Of a stretch of 64,000 nucleotides of DNA, positions 12,298 to 26,700 are shown one piece after another (position 1 is the stretch's first letter; each line of letters opens with the position of its first letter). The notes under the pieces are model-generated. The model saw only the letters and a list, made by a program, of their open reading frames with translations. It did no database searches and was not told the origin of the DNA. The translations under genes were made by a program, and so were the position numbers. The stretch is from Ceratodon purpureus (Eukaryota > Streptophyta > Bryopsida > Pseudoditrichales > Ditrichaceae): positions 20,860,315 to 20,924,314 of the forward strand of contig CM026423.1 in assembly GCA_014871385.1 (NCBI GenBank), in the 5' to 3' direction.

Positions 12298-13821
12298 GTA
12301 TGCTCCCTTCCTGAATTGATTTCATATAATGATCGTCTATTCTTTTTGAATATAAGTTCTATCGATATCACTTGTGATGAGAAACTACTTGACGGGAAAA
12401 AATTAACGAGGTAGTCACATGAAATATCTCTCTAATGTAAGCAACGTGTTGTGTGTCAAATTGTGCTCTGCTTACCGAATTCACATACTGACACTGTGTT
12501 ATCGTATTTGGCTTTGTATTCCTATGACGTGAAGCTGATCATGATTAGGAGGGTTAGTTTTTGCCGTACTATGTTAGACGCATTCCTTCCACGCAGTGCG
12601 CACTAATATGTGAATACTGATGAGAACATGTGCAGTGATTGACCTTGGGCTTCCCCTTCTAACCAGCACCCCCACTTGCTGCCTGTGGGTTGGCCCCTGC
12701 AATTATCTCCACTTTGGCTCCATGACGAGCTCATCGTTTTTTTATGCTTACGTCCACGACAATGACGAATCTGTCGCACACTCAATATTGAACTGGAGAC
12801 TCCCGTAAGTGTCTAATTTTTTTAGGTTTTGCCCTCAATAAGTATTTAATTTGTAATACTAATGGACGATGTTCTAATGTTTGGATTGATTTCTGCCATC
12901 GATATTGAACCCGGCTGCGCATCCTTATATTCGTTGCATACAGGAGACCTTGTCCAAGAGTGTCGTTCAATTATTAACACACGTTTTCAGTCTCAAAACC
13001 ACGAGAACTGAGCGAGTAGTGGAACGTAAATTGTCGAATCTTACGACAACCTGCTGTCGTTTCCAAGCTGTGGCACCATGTATCATCATAGCCGAGGTAA
13101 GTAACACATCTTGTAGTTGTCTCCATGTAACCATCCCGTCCAAAGTGGCAAGTACTCGAGAACCTTGAGATACGCAATATCATACAGCCATCTGCTTTTT
13201 TCCAGAAAAGACATTTCTGAAGTTACTAATCCACAACGCAGGAACTAACGATTCACTACTGACAAGACTTGTTAGGCTTGAACTAAACCGTGATGAATAG
13301 GCGCAGCTACGTATCCCATCGCCAAGATCATGGAAATCAGCTCAGCATCGATTAGCCGGCATCGTGATTAACCTTTCCGGCTTGATGTGAACCTTCAGGG
13401 CTTTCCCCATGCAAAAGCTCAAGGTGCGTCATTTTAGGGTTAATTCTCTGTGAACTCCATCCCTTTTAAGTGTCTGGCGCTGATTTCCCTTGGCACTTGT
13501 GAGGTCTAAAATCCCGCCTGTGTTCTTCTCACATCTCTCCCGGCTGTGCTTTGTTTTAACGCAAGTGTTTGGTGCGTCCTCCTCATTTCATTCTAATTCT
13601 ACTTGGGTCACTCGTGCTTGCGTGCTCCGATTCTTAGTACATCCCCGTCGGTAGATAGGTACTTGCTGCACGTTTCATTGTACATGCGGTGCTCGTTTCC
13701 TTGTACGTGCGCTGCTCGTTTCATTGTACCTGCGCTCCTCGTTTCACTTATACGTCCCGGTCGTCTCATATGTACTCGCATTCATGTTCACCTGGATTCC
13801 TTTTAACGTACAGAGTGAGCA
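12298..13821. other. No clear gene
   Basis: Only short ORFs occur here. I searched by eye for the remaining Lhca exons and did not find them. At about 13660-13760 a short motif resembling tgctcgtttc recurs several times, suggesting a small degenerate tandem repeat. Confidence 0.35.
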
Positions 13822-15384
13822 ATGCATTCTGCAGGTTCGATGGCGGAGCTTCCGGAAGAGTCGTCCGTCGACTGGTTCATTAAGTTCATGGGTCTCCACA
13901 ACCGTGGGGTCATTCCGACGTTGACGCCCACGGAGAACATGCCCTCACGCGCTGCTCTTGGTCAGTTTTTTGGCCCGCGCCGACCCACCGGGTACTGCTT
14001 TGACGACCTGGACTTACCTGGATACGAGAGCTACGCCCGGGAGCTTTTTTCATGAGTTCTCCAGAAGCCATGGCCAGTCGGAGGCATACTCCCCTTCCAC
14101 TTTGCACGCGGACTTGTTGCTGAGGCAATGGGCGTCGAGGTCAATTGGTCGCAATACGCATTTCGGGCAACTCATCCCCATCAATCTCAGACAACGGGGC
14201 CCAGGGTATTGCCTCAGTTCGCGAATTTGCGGGAATCGCTACCTACACTGAATATCGTCATGCCCAGAGTAATTTGCACTGTAAGTTACCCATCTTTCAA
14301 TTCGCGTTCGTGACTCCGCTTTTGGATTAGTAGTAATAGCATTGTTTTCCAATTCAGAGTCTACGCCCATGTTGTGTGGTTTGTGTGTTACGTCTAATTC
14401 CTAAATGATTAGGGCTTTTCGGTACATCTTTTATGAACCATAAAGAGGATATTGCAGACTGTATGTTCGTGCCCAGATCGAATTCGCTTCATTATTGTCC
14501 TATTAAACTTGATCAATTGTCGTTTGAACTTATCTTATGTCCTCCCCTCTGATCCTGTTTCACCTACAACGAGTGGGATTCGGAATTGCCAGATTCCTCC
14601 GATGGCAATACAAGCGCAGTACCCTGATACCCGACCAGCCGAAGTTGTCCACTGCGACGCTGGCGCAACCGTTGCTGCTTCCGAAGCCCCGGCCATTATT
14701 GCATCACCCATGCCTACTGCAACTCCGGACCGCAAGAGTGGAGCCGTTCCCATGAACGTCAATTCAGGAGCAGGGAATGACAATCTGAAGAACCCGGCTA
14801 ATCTAGGGGAGCCCAGCCGTGAAATGCCAGAGCGCAGCCATGGCTCCCGGACACTAGATGCCGCGGCTGTGAATGCACTGATTGCATTGCGCCCGTCGGT
14901 ATTGTGTTCGGTAGAGCACGAACGCACTCGGCTGAATATGGCAATGTACGAGGTTGGCAGAGCCACAGCTGTCTCCCGCAAAAGCCTTGGAGAAGAGAGA
15001 GATCGCTTACGATACATAGAGCGGAAGGTACGTGAGAAAGCAGACAGCCACGACCGCGCAACGGAAGAATTTAAACGAGCGAGGGGCGTCCTCAATTCTG
15101 CAAATTCTGACCTGGAGGCAGCTACGATCCGAGATCACATCGCAGCATTGACATCCTTCACCCGCATGTGCGAAGACCTTGTCCGCTCCTGGAAGAAGAA
15201 TGCTGCCCACGCGTACACCAAACTAGAGTCCTGGGAGTTCAAGATGAGGAGACAGCACGACCGTGTGGCAAAGCTCGCCTCCGACCTCGCCGCGCAGGAG
15301 CTCAACATGCGAGAGAAGCTTGGATTCTTGGACACATCTGTCAACGAACTTAAATCTCTACAGACTGTCATCGGTAGTTTGTGA
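13822..15384 (+). pseudogene. Coiled-coil protein gene interrupted by one TGA
   Basis: The frame opening at 13822 (MHSAGSMAELPEES) runs to a TGA at 14053-14055 and continues open in the same frame through LPFHFARGLVAEAMGVEVNW to a donor (gtaagt) after 14280. A second exon, from a possible acceptor at 14457, runs in phase to the stop at 15384. Its last 170 residues are rich in charged heptads (for example ERDRLRYIERKVREKADSHD) and should form a coiled coil. The product is not recognised. Base composition and the lack of other stops suggest a once-functional gene with one nonsense change, possibly another transposon-borne protein. A genuine intron removing the TGA is an alternative. Confidence 0.45.
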
Positions 15385-16620
15385 GACCGGGGATTCGATG
15401 GAAAATGCAGAAGGAGTAGACATGGCCAGAATGGAACACAACCATCGACCTGCGTGATTTTTTTGTAAATGGGTATAGGATGTAATCGTTAAATAGGCGG
15501 TTGATGATATACAGGGGTCACCCGAAATTTCTCTTAGTGAAGGTTTTGGTACCCTTAAACTTCTATGGGTGTACTTCAATGTAAGGCTGGAACAGACTAT
15601 GTAAACATGACTTTTTCATTACATACAGCAGGTTATTTGAATATTGTCCGATGACAACTGAATCAAAGAAAACGGTTACGGAGACGAGGCACAGATTCTA
15701 GTCTTCCCGGATACAAACCTTGATTGATACTGCACTGATATCCGCCTTGACCTCCCGGTACCAAAATCTACTGCTACTGACGTGATTTTCACACTCACCC
15801 CCCAACTTCTGTCTTACCAGCGTCGGGAAAGTCAGACATTTAATTCGAACCATATGGATGAAGACCTAAAAACAACAGAAACCGCAATGGGCGGGATCAG
15901 AATCCCAATAGTAACTTTGTGGAGAGTCGCTCGCTGGTGGGCCAGGTGGGTGAAAGAGCTACTAGTTTCGAGAAGAAGGTTAAAGGTGCTGGACCCGAAG
16001 GATCTGGAGTGATGCAGAAGCTGTGATTGGCCGATTAAGGTGGAGTTGTTTATTTGCACAACATTAGTAACCTCAGAGTACTGTCCCCGCAGGATGCACA
16101 CCGAAAATTACCAACAACCAATCAAATGCACTGTCCAGAAATAACTCAACACCAATTGTGATTTTCAGTGTACATCCTGGGTGTAGTTGATAGCGTTTTC
16201 CACTAGTATTTGCTGATTATTGAATTCAAACATTCATGCCATATTTGATTTAGAAAAATAGATTAAATTTATTTATTTATAAAAATATAATTACTTCTTT
16301 TAAATTTCATAAATTTTTTATTATAGAAAATATTACAAAAATAGAATGGACAGAAATAAGAAAGAAACAAAACTTTTATACAACAAAAAAATATGTTTTT
16401 AATGGTAGACATAGGGCGATTACATCTATTGAGAATATAATTGAAAATATATTATTTTGTTTAGAATTGATTAAAAAATTAAGTTGGAAAATGGAAAATG
16501 TTGAAGAAGGATGGAAAAATGAGGAAGATATCAATAGGTACAAAGGCCTTGTAGCAATTTGTTAAGCATAATTTTAAATAGTAACACTGACATGTGAAAA
16601 AAGATATATTAGTTAATAAT
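15385..16620. other. Spacer with a small inverted repeat
   Basis: No gene is supported. Positions 16090-16111 (caggatgcacaccgaaaatt...) are imperfectly complementary to 16158-16179, forming a foldback of about 90 bp. From 16240 to 16620 the sequence becomes strongly AT-rich. Confidence 0.4.
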
Positions 16621-16621
16621 A

Positions 16622-17228
16622 TATGGTAGAAGAGAGAAAAGAAAGAAAGAGAGAGAAGAAAGTAGACAGAAAGGCAGAAAGAAGAAAGAAGACAGAGAGA
16701 AGAAAGAAGACGGAAAGAAGAAAGAAGACCGAAAGAAGACGGAAAGAAGAAAGAAGACAGAAAGACGAAAGAAGGCAGAAAGAAGAAAGAAGACCAAAAG
16801 AAGAAAGAAGACGGAAAGAAGAATGAAGCCGGAAAGAAGAAAGAAGCCGGAAAGAAGAAAGAAGACAGAAAGACGAAAATAGACAGAAAGACGAAAGAAG
16901 ACGGAAAGAAGACAGAATGAAGAAGAAGACAGAAAGAAGAAAGAAGAAAGAAGACGGAAAGAGGAATGAAGACAAAAAGAAGCCAGAAAGGAGAAAGAAT
17001 GAGAGAAGACAGAAAGTAGAAAGAAGAAAGAAGACGGAAAGCAGAAAGAAGGAGAAAGGAAGAAGACAGAAAGGAGACAAAGAAAGAAAGAAGAGAGAAA
17101 GAAGACAGATGAAAGAAAGGAGACAGAATGATGACAACATGCCGAAAGAAAGAGGAGAGAAAGAAGACAGAAAGAGGAAAGAAAGAAGAGAAAAGGATGA
17201 GAAGAATGAAAGAGAAGAGCAGCAATAA
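16622..17228. repeat. Polypurine tract, (GAAAGAAGA)n-type minisatellite
   Basis: About 600 bp of the plus strand is nearly all A and G, built on degenerate units such as gaaagaagaaagaagac with an apparent period near 18 bp. Stops are almost absent, so all reading frames stay open for long distances; the resulting Lys/Arg/Glu or Ser/Phe/Leu ORFs are by-products of composition and not genes. Strand-biased purine tracts can form triplex (H-DNA) or R-loops. It lies about 500 bp before the start codon of the ALA3-like gene. Confidence 0.85.
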
Positions 17229-17744
17229 AGACCGAAGAAACACCCAAGTGACTCGTAATGCGCCCGCCATGGAAGAGAGAGCCACATGCGCGTACCGTGT
17301 AACCGCTGCACCTACACGCACAGCATTCACTCCACTCCTCCTCCGCAAATATCAAACTCCCATCCCCCACCGAGGCCCCCACCCCGCCCCGGCACACTAT
17401 CTTACCGTCCGCACGCCATCTCCATCTCTCCCAAACTCTCTCCACACAAGACCGCGCCCGCCCCAGCAATCACCGCGAAGGGAAGCCCGATCAATCGGAC
17501 CTCTGCCATTTCAGCCCCGAGCGAGCGACCAAACCCTCCCGACCTCGACCTCGACCTCGAACTTCCGATCCGCGAATTTCGATCGGGCCTTGGCTGTGGC
17601 GTTGCGGTGGTTGAGGCGATCGTGAAGTTGGTGGAGGTTTGGGATTGTTTTCAGGCGGTGAGGGGGTTGGAGGAGGGAGTTAGGGTTTGGGAGGGGGAAG
17701 TATGAGGGAGTGGCTGGTGTAGCGGAGGGAGGGAGCGCATCGCG
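17229..17744 (+). promoter_or_regulatory. Promoter and 5' leader region of the flippase gene
   Basis: A C-rich stretch (about 17320-17540) is followed by GC-rich sequence up to the ATG at 17745. It is the only upstream sequence between the purine tract and the flippase start codon, so the promoter is inferred to lie here. No TATA box or single motif stands out. Confidence 0.4.
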
Positions 17745-20700
17745 ATGGCGGCGGCGGATGGAGTCGCGGATCACCGCACGCTCTACTGCAACGATCCCGA
17801 TCCGCTGCGCCACAAGCCTTTCAAATTCACGGTACGTGCTGAATCTGGTGTTGGTGCCGGGGAGAGGGAATGGTGGAGCGTAATGTAGGTTGTGGTGCGG
17901 GTTCCGGGGAGTGGTTGATTGCGTAGATCGGGGTTTCAATGGGAGGGTTTAGGTTTTGGATTCGGATTTTTGGCCGGGGTTTGGTTGTGGCAATTGGTGT
18001 GGTTGCGCACCGGGTTTTTTTTTTGGTTTTGGCGCATTTCGTGGAGGAAGAGGTGTTTGCATTATGGACGTGAATGAGGCGTGATTGGAATGATTTTAGT
18101 TTAAATTGCGACCGGGATTTTTTTACCCTGTCGAAGTCGGTTTGACGCGGAGGGAGGGAGACTATTATTTTGAACTGTAGTGTAACTGTCTGGTTTAGAT
18201 GATTTACTGAATTTGAGTGTAACGGTTCGGTTAAGATTAAGAGACGGAGGGTTTACGCGCAGTGTGAAGGTTTTACGTGCTACTCTGCTGGTTTGCAACG
18301 ATTAGGTGATCAGGGCGGTTTGGAGTGTTGAGTTGAGTGTAGTATTATTATTTTTGGATTTTTCCAACCTGTTATAGACAGGATTATCAGTTGGAAGCTG
18401 TAGCAATAATCCGCAGTTCGGCCATTTTGTGAATCACGAAAGGAATTATTGTAATTTGTATGTCTCCTGCTGATCCTTACCTTCTCTAGGAACCTGGGGT
18501 TCACCGGTGTAATCCTTTATTTCTTCTCTCTATTTTGTAATATCCGTCGTTTTCCCGCTAATTTTGTTGCGGTTGACTTTACAGAACAACTCGGTCTCGA
18601 CGACGAAGTATAATTTGATTACTTTCTTTCCGAAGGGCTTGTTTGAACAGGTATTTCTGATAACGAGACGTTTTTGCAGACTGCTTCTTGTTATGCAAGT
18701 GGTTGTTAGTCATGGATATATTTTAAGTTTTTTTAGAGACAGTATCTGGCGTTGGACACATTACAGTTTGAATGACAAAGGTGGATGTTGGATGATAGAA
18801 TTCTGCCTCGATATCCATGCGTGGGTCATTCACGATTTTATTGATCTTGAGGACAAATTAGAACCACGAGGTGGAAGGCAGGGTTGTTTGCGGAATGGAG
18901 CTGGGAAAATCTGTTTCCTGAACTATAGCAGCTTAGATGTTTGGATATCGTTGACACCAGTTGTTGTTTCTCTGTCTTTTGCAGTTTCGGCGTGTGGCTA
19001 ATCTGTATTTTCTTATGATAGCAATCTTGTCAGCAACTCCTGTCAGGTAAAGACGACGAACGATATCTCTGGGTCATTCGTGTTAGGAATTGCGCATTCC
19101 AAACCAGGGTTATTGATTAGCAATATTACTTTTGGTTTCTCATGATCCTGTCGTATGTGTGTAGTCCTGTGCAGCCGGTCACCAATATCGTTCCGCTGGT
19201 TCTGGTGCTCGCTGTATCGCTTACCAAGGAGGCTTTTGAGGATCGGGTACGTAAAGCATTTGTTTGCTTAGTAGCTGGTATAGTGTAAGCATTTGTGACA
19301 GTGGTACTTGTCTATCGGAAGACCAGACTACAAACAATATTAGTCTGATATCAACACTTCTTTATTCAGATCAGCATCTGTGATTCAATTGTTTACTATA
19401 GGAATATCATGGGAGCAACAGATTATGAAGAATCTCGTATTCCAAGTCCTTTTGTATGAACGGAACCATGATTTTTAAATATTGTGTAGTGTAACTCCTT
19501 ATCCTTCCTGATCTAAATGCGCTGTGTTTCTTTCTCGATTCCAGAAACGATGGATGAATGATAGGGTGGTGAATTCGAGTTTAGTTGATAAACTCGAGGG
19601 GAGGATGTGGTTGAGGGTGCCTTGGAGTGATATCAAAGCCGGTGATCTTGTTCGGGTAAGCTCTTGGTCTCTTGAGTCCTACACTATGTCGCTAGAACTG
19701 GTTGTTAAGTTTATTCTCTATGGGACTCCGAAACTACTACGTCGGTGGTATTGTAAGTAATGGGCGGAAATTTGAAATATTTGATTACTGCATGTGCTTT
19801 TAACTGATGTTGATATCCTTCATTCTGAAACTAATGTTCTTTTCCAAAATCATTAATTTTCTGGCGCTGATGACTGAGTCCTTACTTTCTGGAATTTAAC
19901 AGGTTACACAAGATCATTATTTTCCAGCGGATTTGCTATTACTGGCAAGCACAAATGCGGATGGTATCTGCTATATTGAGGTAAAGGCTTGCAGAGATTT
20001 GCTTGTTACCCGAGTCATGAATGACCTTTCGAGGCAGAAAACGTCACCTTGTTATTATTTTGGTTGTATGTTACCCAAGGGTATTCGATTTGTTTAACAT
20101 AGGCCGTGATCGTGCTAAAGTTGTAGAGATGGATACATTCTGATTTTGGTGATGTGATTTTAGCACATTCTGGAAGCTGATAATTTTTCTTTCTGGATCT
20201 AGACTGCAAACTTGGATGGAGAAACCAACCTCAAGATCAGGAAAGCACTTGAACGTACTTGGGATTATATTGATGAAAACAAAGCTGTGGATTTCAGAGG
20301 TATTGTGTTCCTTCTGCATGAATGTCTTAGTGACTAGTCGGGAACATTAGGCATTGTGAGCCACTTATCAATGTCTACCTGCGTCCTTCTGTAAAATGGG
20401 ACGTTATCACCCTGTTTAAACGGTATAGATTTCGTTTTACACAAGCTTTGTCTACTTTTTCATGTTCCTTGACTATGCTAAAAGCACACTGACCCCTTTT
20501 AATTATTTTTTCTTCGTGAGGCAGGCGTAATCACTTGTGAACACCCAAATAATTCACTCTACACCTTCACTGGAAATCTTGAAATTAGCAAGCAAATAAT
20601 TCCTATAACACCAAATCAGATACTTCTCCGGGTAAGTTTAGTTTGTAGTCTTTCATATCATTCTCGGAACTTGTCGCAAGTTCGTGCTTTACAGAGTGGT

Positions 20701-23700
20701 TGAGCGTGGTTGTCGTGCTTATCTTGTTTTGGGTGCTTGACAGGGATGTAGCTTACGAAATACGGAAGCTATTGTTGGTGCAGTGGTATTCACCGGGCAT
20801 GAGACAAAGGTTAGTTAGGTGCTTGCATGAGTCTTATCGACATCAGTAACATTCCTCAATTTTTTTCTTTCGGATAAGAATTTTTGAAACATGACTTCCA
20901 CGAGTTGGGATATAACCCTTAAAAATGGGAAGCTTGTGTAAGAGACGTATTTGGCTATGTTCTCTTTTCTTTGTGCGTGTGAATATGGTTCTTGCTGCCT
21001 AGAATTTGGAGTGCATGCTCTTCTGACAAGCACAGTAAGAAAATGCATTTTTTCGTTTGCAGGTGATGATGAATTCTATGGATGTACCATCTAAGCGCAG
21101 CACACTCGAGCTGAAGCTCGATATGCTAATTTTGCTACTATTCTGCATTTTATTCTCAATATGCTTTATTGGGGCTATAGGGAGGTTGGAACTCATTCTC
21201 ATTCTTCAATAAACATTGACTGTACTTCATTAGGCACGATCCTTATGGTTATTTTTCCTTGTGTCTAGCTCAATCCTGTCGTTTTGATGGCTTACTGTAT
21301 TTTTGGCGATAACTAAACATGCAATTGATTTTTGATTAGATGACTAAAATTACATATCTATGAAAAGTCATATTCAGAGTGTTCTTACATAGGTTGTTTT
21401 GTTGTCTCTGCAGCGGTGTGTTTATTAGTACTCAATATTGGTATTTGGGGTTGACTCTGCCTGGAATTGAAGGGCAGTATGATCCCGGGAAAAAGTTTGT
21501 GGTAAGATCGATTCTATGCATATTACTTTTCTCTATGTTGAGTTTCACGAATTATTTGTTATTTATACGTAAGTAAACTGTTTTGGTCTATTTTTCTTGT
21601 CTTGTGAGATGATTTTGAGCAGTTGTTTGATGTGACAATGATAGTATTTTTTATATTCTTGGCCGTGTAATATTTAGAGAATGTTATTGAATCAGACGAT
21701 GTGTTGATTCGTATGCATTGTTTAATTTACATCTGTATGTGGTGAACAGGTGGCAATATTGACATTTTTCACTCTTGTGACGCTATACGCAAATATTATA
21801 CCCATTTCTTTATACGTGTCCATTGAGGTACTTTTGCTTTATGTGCCACTCGTCGCTGCTTAAGTTTTCAAATTACCGTCTATAGTTGTGAGTTTGGTTT
21901 GTGCTCTTTTATGCGCTATACAATTGATGGTCATTGCAATTTTTTTAGTTCTGTGTTCGTGATGTGTTGCAATTGTTTGCAATATATCTGTCATCTGTTT
22001 TTAGTGTATAAAGAAGTAATTTTCATCTTCTGAGTGTTTCCATGCAGATGATCAAATTTATACAGTCAAATATGTTCATCAACAATGATGCTAATATGTA
22101 TCACAAAGAAAGTAACACACCTGCCTTGGCACGTACCTCAAATCTGAATGAAGAGCTTGGACAGGTGAACTTATCCCTGCACCACTTGCTGCTGATGTTC
22201 TTTGGTATCTATTTGGCTCACAAATTGTTACTAAATTAACTTCCTACTCTACTTCGTGCCTACGTATTCTGCAGATAGAATACATATTCTCGGATAAGAC
22301 AGGCACTCTGACAAGGAACTTGATGGAGTTCTTCAAGTGCTCTATAGCAGGGGTTATGTATGGCACTGGGGTAACAGAAATTCAAAGGGCGGCTGCTCTC
22401 CGAACTGGTGTTCCGCTCGAAGAGGTAACACATATCTAAGCGGATGTCCATTCTAAGAAATAGCTAAAAGATCGATGTTTCTGGGAGTTTTTTCTGCTGG
22501 TTCTCGTTTTGTTGTTTTGGCAGATTGGAGGGACAATTTAAAGTGACGCAAATGAAATTTGGATACAATGAGTCCTAACTTTGATAGAATGGATATGACG
22601 GTGAAATAGTTATTACTTGATCTCTCTCGAGAACTTCATATAGATTGTACGTTTTAAATAGTGTCTATAATTCTTTTGCAATTTTGACAAATAGAGTTCC
22701 GAAGGCCGATTATTGTGCAATTTAAGGAGCAATGTTGAAAGGTTATGGGTGGTGTGGATTCTTGTTCGTCAACAATTTTTGTAATTTCTCAGTATACTAA
22801 ATGTTCTTCCGCTCTTTCCATCGTTCAGATCACAAGATCAGAAGATGCTGTATGGGAGAAAGGCTTCAACTTCGATGACAGGAGACTGATGAAAGGCCAA
22901 TGGCGTAATGAAAAGAATCCAGATGTTTGCATGGTACAACATTATTTTGAGACTATTCTGATTAGTGAACTCATTGGTCGGACACATCATAAGTTTTGGA
23001 GTTGTCCTTTTGATGCATTATTGGAGTAATGTGTTTGGTATTATAGGAGTCGTTTCTTTTCAGCACCCTTTGTGCTTTATGTCGATTTGATTTATGTTGA
23101 TTTAAGGAACCCGTAAGTGTGAACTGAAAATACAGTGTTACGACTGTATCATATGACGAGGTTCTTCTGCGATGTTCTGCTGTTGAGAACTGTAGTCACG
23201 TGAGATTTAAACATCTTGAATACTTGGGTAGTCAAAGCGTTCACTGATCCTTGACTGCTGGTCGGCACTTGTTTCTGCTTGCAGGAATTTTTCAGATGTT
23301 TAGCTATCTGTCATACTGTGCTTCCTGAGGGAGGGGATACACCTGACAATACAACTTATCAAGCAGCCTCTCCTGATGAGGCTGCTCTGGTTACTGCAGC
23401 TAAAAATTTTGGTTTCTTTTTCTACGCGTAAGAGCTTCTCTTTTGGAATGTACCGTTTAATATGTTATCCATCAGAACCAGGAATAGCACTGTTGTTATA
23501 TCTTGCGGACCACGATTTATATACCGTATAAATATTGTAGATGAACTAGTTCTAGAATAGGAGAGGTGGAAGTGGTGTTTAGGACAGGCTGGCGTACGTG
23601 CAATATCTATAACCGATGATTTCCACATGTGCCAGGCGTTCACCAACCACAATTCGTGTGCGTGAAGCTCATGTTGAGAGGCTACACAAATCGACAGAGA

Positions 23701-26700
23701 TGGAATATGAAATTTTACATGTTTTAGAATTCAACAGGTATGTTGTATTGAGTGCTGTTTGTCTGCTTTTATTCTTCTCTAACTCTCTGACGATAAGGCG
23801 GATGCACGATCATTCTATTTGTTGTCCTGTCTTGTATCATTCTGTTTCACTGATCTGTGCACTCTACTTTGGTGGTGGTAATATGGTTGACGGTGCAGCA
23901 CCCGGAAGCGGCAATCTGTAATATGTCGATATCCAGATGGTCAGCTCATACTGTATTGCAAGGTGATTCTATTATTCCTAGATTTTTACGGTGCATTAAA
24001 TCCCCATTGCAATGATTTAATCGTAAGGCCGCGATGACTAGTACAATTATTCTTTGATGAATGTGAGTTCAGATTCTTTAGTTCTACTTCCATGGTACTG
24101 CAATTTTGATACTAAATCGTACAGTTTTATTTAGTTCATCACTTGATTTCATTGTGTAGGGACATTTGTTTGCTGTTCTCTACTGAAAACCTCTTCATAC
24201 GATTTAGAACATTGTGGGGATTTTTATTAGATTATAAACGGTGCCTAATTGTAAATGACTCCCTGCAGGGTGCTGATACAGTGATATATGAAAGAATGGC
24301 AGAGGGTCCTGTCAACCAGTATAAAGAGGCCACGCGAGATCATCTTGAGAAGTTTGGTGCTGATGGACTTCGAACCTTGTGTTTAGCATATCGTCACTTA
24401 ACTGCTGATGTTTACGAAGGTTGGAATGAAAAATTCATTCAGGCCAAGTCGGCGCTCAGAGACAGGGAAAAGAAAATAGATGAGGTATGTTCTGATTCAA
24501 CTAGAAGTATCATCTTTAGGCGGTAGATATTGAATGTGATCTTGGTGAGTCGCTTAAGATTTTAATCATACGAAAGTCAACACTCATTTGATCACAAGCA
24601 ACTCATATTTGATATGCATTCAGTTACTAGTTGAACGAATGTTATAATTCGAATTTTTCATTCGAGTGCTTGCTCATTACATTTTACATAACTCGGACCG
24701 CTTAAATTCAATTCTCATACAGGTTGCAGAACTAATTGAGAAAGAGCTAGTATTACTGGGGTGCACTGCAATTGAAGATAAACTGCAAGAAGGAGTTCCG
24801 AATTGCATAGAAACTCTCTCCAGAGCGGGCATTAAGATATGGATGTTGACTGGTGACAAACTGGAAACGGCCATCAATATTGCCTATGGTTCTTTTCTTA
24901 CTCTTTGTTACTCCACATGCAATGTGTTTCTTCTCAAAATGCATGATCTACTGCTGTGTTTTAGTTTTGGTCACATAGTTTGTGTTTTAGGCGTTTAGCT
25001 TAACGAACTGTATGCAGGGCCCTATTGAAAGTGTACTAAATTTCTGGTGCAATGGATGTGCAGCTTGTAGTCTTGTCAGCAACGATATGACACAGTTCAT
25101 TCTGAACTCAGATGTGAAGGAGATTCGCGATATTGAAGATAGAGTATGTTGTTTTGGTGCCTTGTTGTCAAGTTTTGGTGCCTTGTTTGGTGTCTTGTTT
25201 TTGAATCAGCAGTTACTTATTCTAGTATGAGATTGAGGTCATGCTTGTAGCAAATAAATTTTGTTTGGAACACCAACATTTTGTATTTTTGATGGCAGGG
25301 TGATACTTATGCCACTGCACAAGCAGTCGGTGACCTTGTGGGGCGGCGCATGGATGAATATCTAGCTCAAGCTGAGCAGTTGGGCGACGCGGACATGGCT
25401 CTTGTTATTGACGGAAGGTGCCTAATGTATGCTTTGGATCCGCTTACGCTTCGAGGAACACTACTCAAGCTGTGTATGATGTGCCGGGCCGTAGTTTGCT
25501 GCCGAGTTTCACCTTTGCAGAAAGCGCAGGTATTTTCCTTCGTCATTTTGTCTTTGCGCACACTGCCAGCAACCATTTTCGCTTCTTTTTCATCATTGTG
25601 GATGTGCCAGACATCCCTTTCCTGTCGATTCTACGATGCCGGTCATCTGAGGCTCCCTCTTTTCTTCTGTGCAGGTCACGACACTCATTAAAGATGATGC
25701 CAAGAAGATCACCTTGAGTATCGGTGATGGAGCGAATGACGTAAGTATGATTCAGGCTGCTCACATTGGGGTCGGAATCAGTGGGCAAGAAGGAATGCAG
25801 GCTGTGATGGCAAGTGACTTTGCGATTGCCCAGTTTCGCTTTCTGAAGGATTTGCTTCTTGTACATGGGAGGTGGTCCTATATTCGGATAACAAAGGTGG
25901 GTAAGAGATTGGTTTTTTGTTTCTATAATTTTGGGTTCGATGTTTGTTGCAAATATATCGCTGAAGGAGGAACCCCATCTTATTAAATAGGTCAACTCTC
26001 TGCATGAAAACATCGCATTTGTTAGCTTATTTCTTTTGTACTTCACCTCCAACCCTGTAATACTGCATATGATTTGAGGAGAACATAGTTAAAAATGCTG
26101 GAACAATCTGTTCTTGCACTGTTGTGCCGGAATCTGGCAGGAAGGGCGGTTTTCATGTCCTCTAGGCAGTGCTGACTTGGATCTAAAAGTGTATTCCTAT
26201 AGATACGTTTGCAGACAACATTAACGTCTTACGCGTACTAGCATATTTTTGAAGTTACTTCTCTGCAACGCGTAAATTGACCATTATTTTACCCTGCTTG
26301 ATGTTCCATGTGCTTATTAGCTTTTAATTTTGATTTTCGTTTGACTGGTAACAGGTGGTGGCCTATTTTTTTTACAAGAATTTGGCTTTTACACTAACTC
26401 AATTCTGGTTCACACTCTACACGGGGTTTTCGGGCCAACGCTTCTACGACGACTGGTTTCAATCGCTGTATAACGTTCTCTTCACCGCTCTTCCAGTGAT
26501 TGTTGTCGGCATCTTTGACCAGGTAGCCCTCCAGACTGTGTCCGTAAATTCTTGTTTATTAGATTAGAAATGTTGTTATTTGTTTCTGTTTCTGTTAAAT
26601 ACATCAGTTCTGTTGTATTTAGCAGGAACATTACCTTAGTACGGTGATGGAAAGAGCAGGTAGAACTACTGCGTTGTTTTACCTTTGTATTTTCAACTGG

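Noticed and set aside
12603..12808. Possible next Lhca exon (frame with VIDLGLP)
   Set aside because: Only a few residues resemble the Lhca lumenal loop, and no second or third helix signature follows.
16479..17469. Long Ser/Phe/Leu ORFs (up to 289 codons) on the minus strand and Lys/Glu/Arg ORFs on the plus strand
   Set aside because: They read through the polypurine repeat, which lacks stop codons by composition; several frames are open at once and none has a domain.
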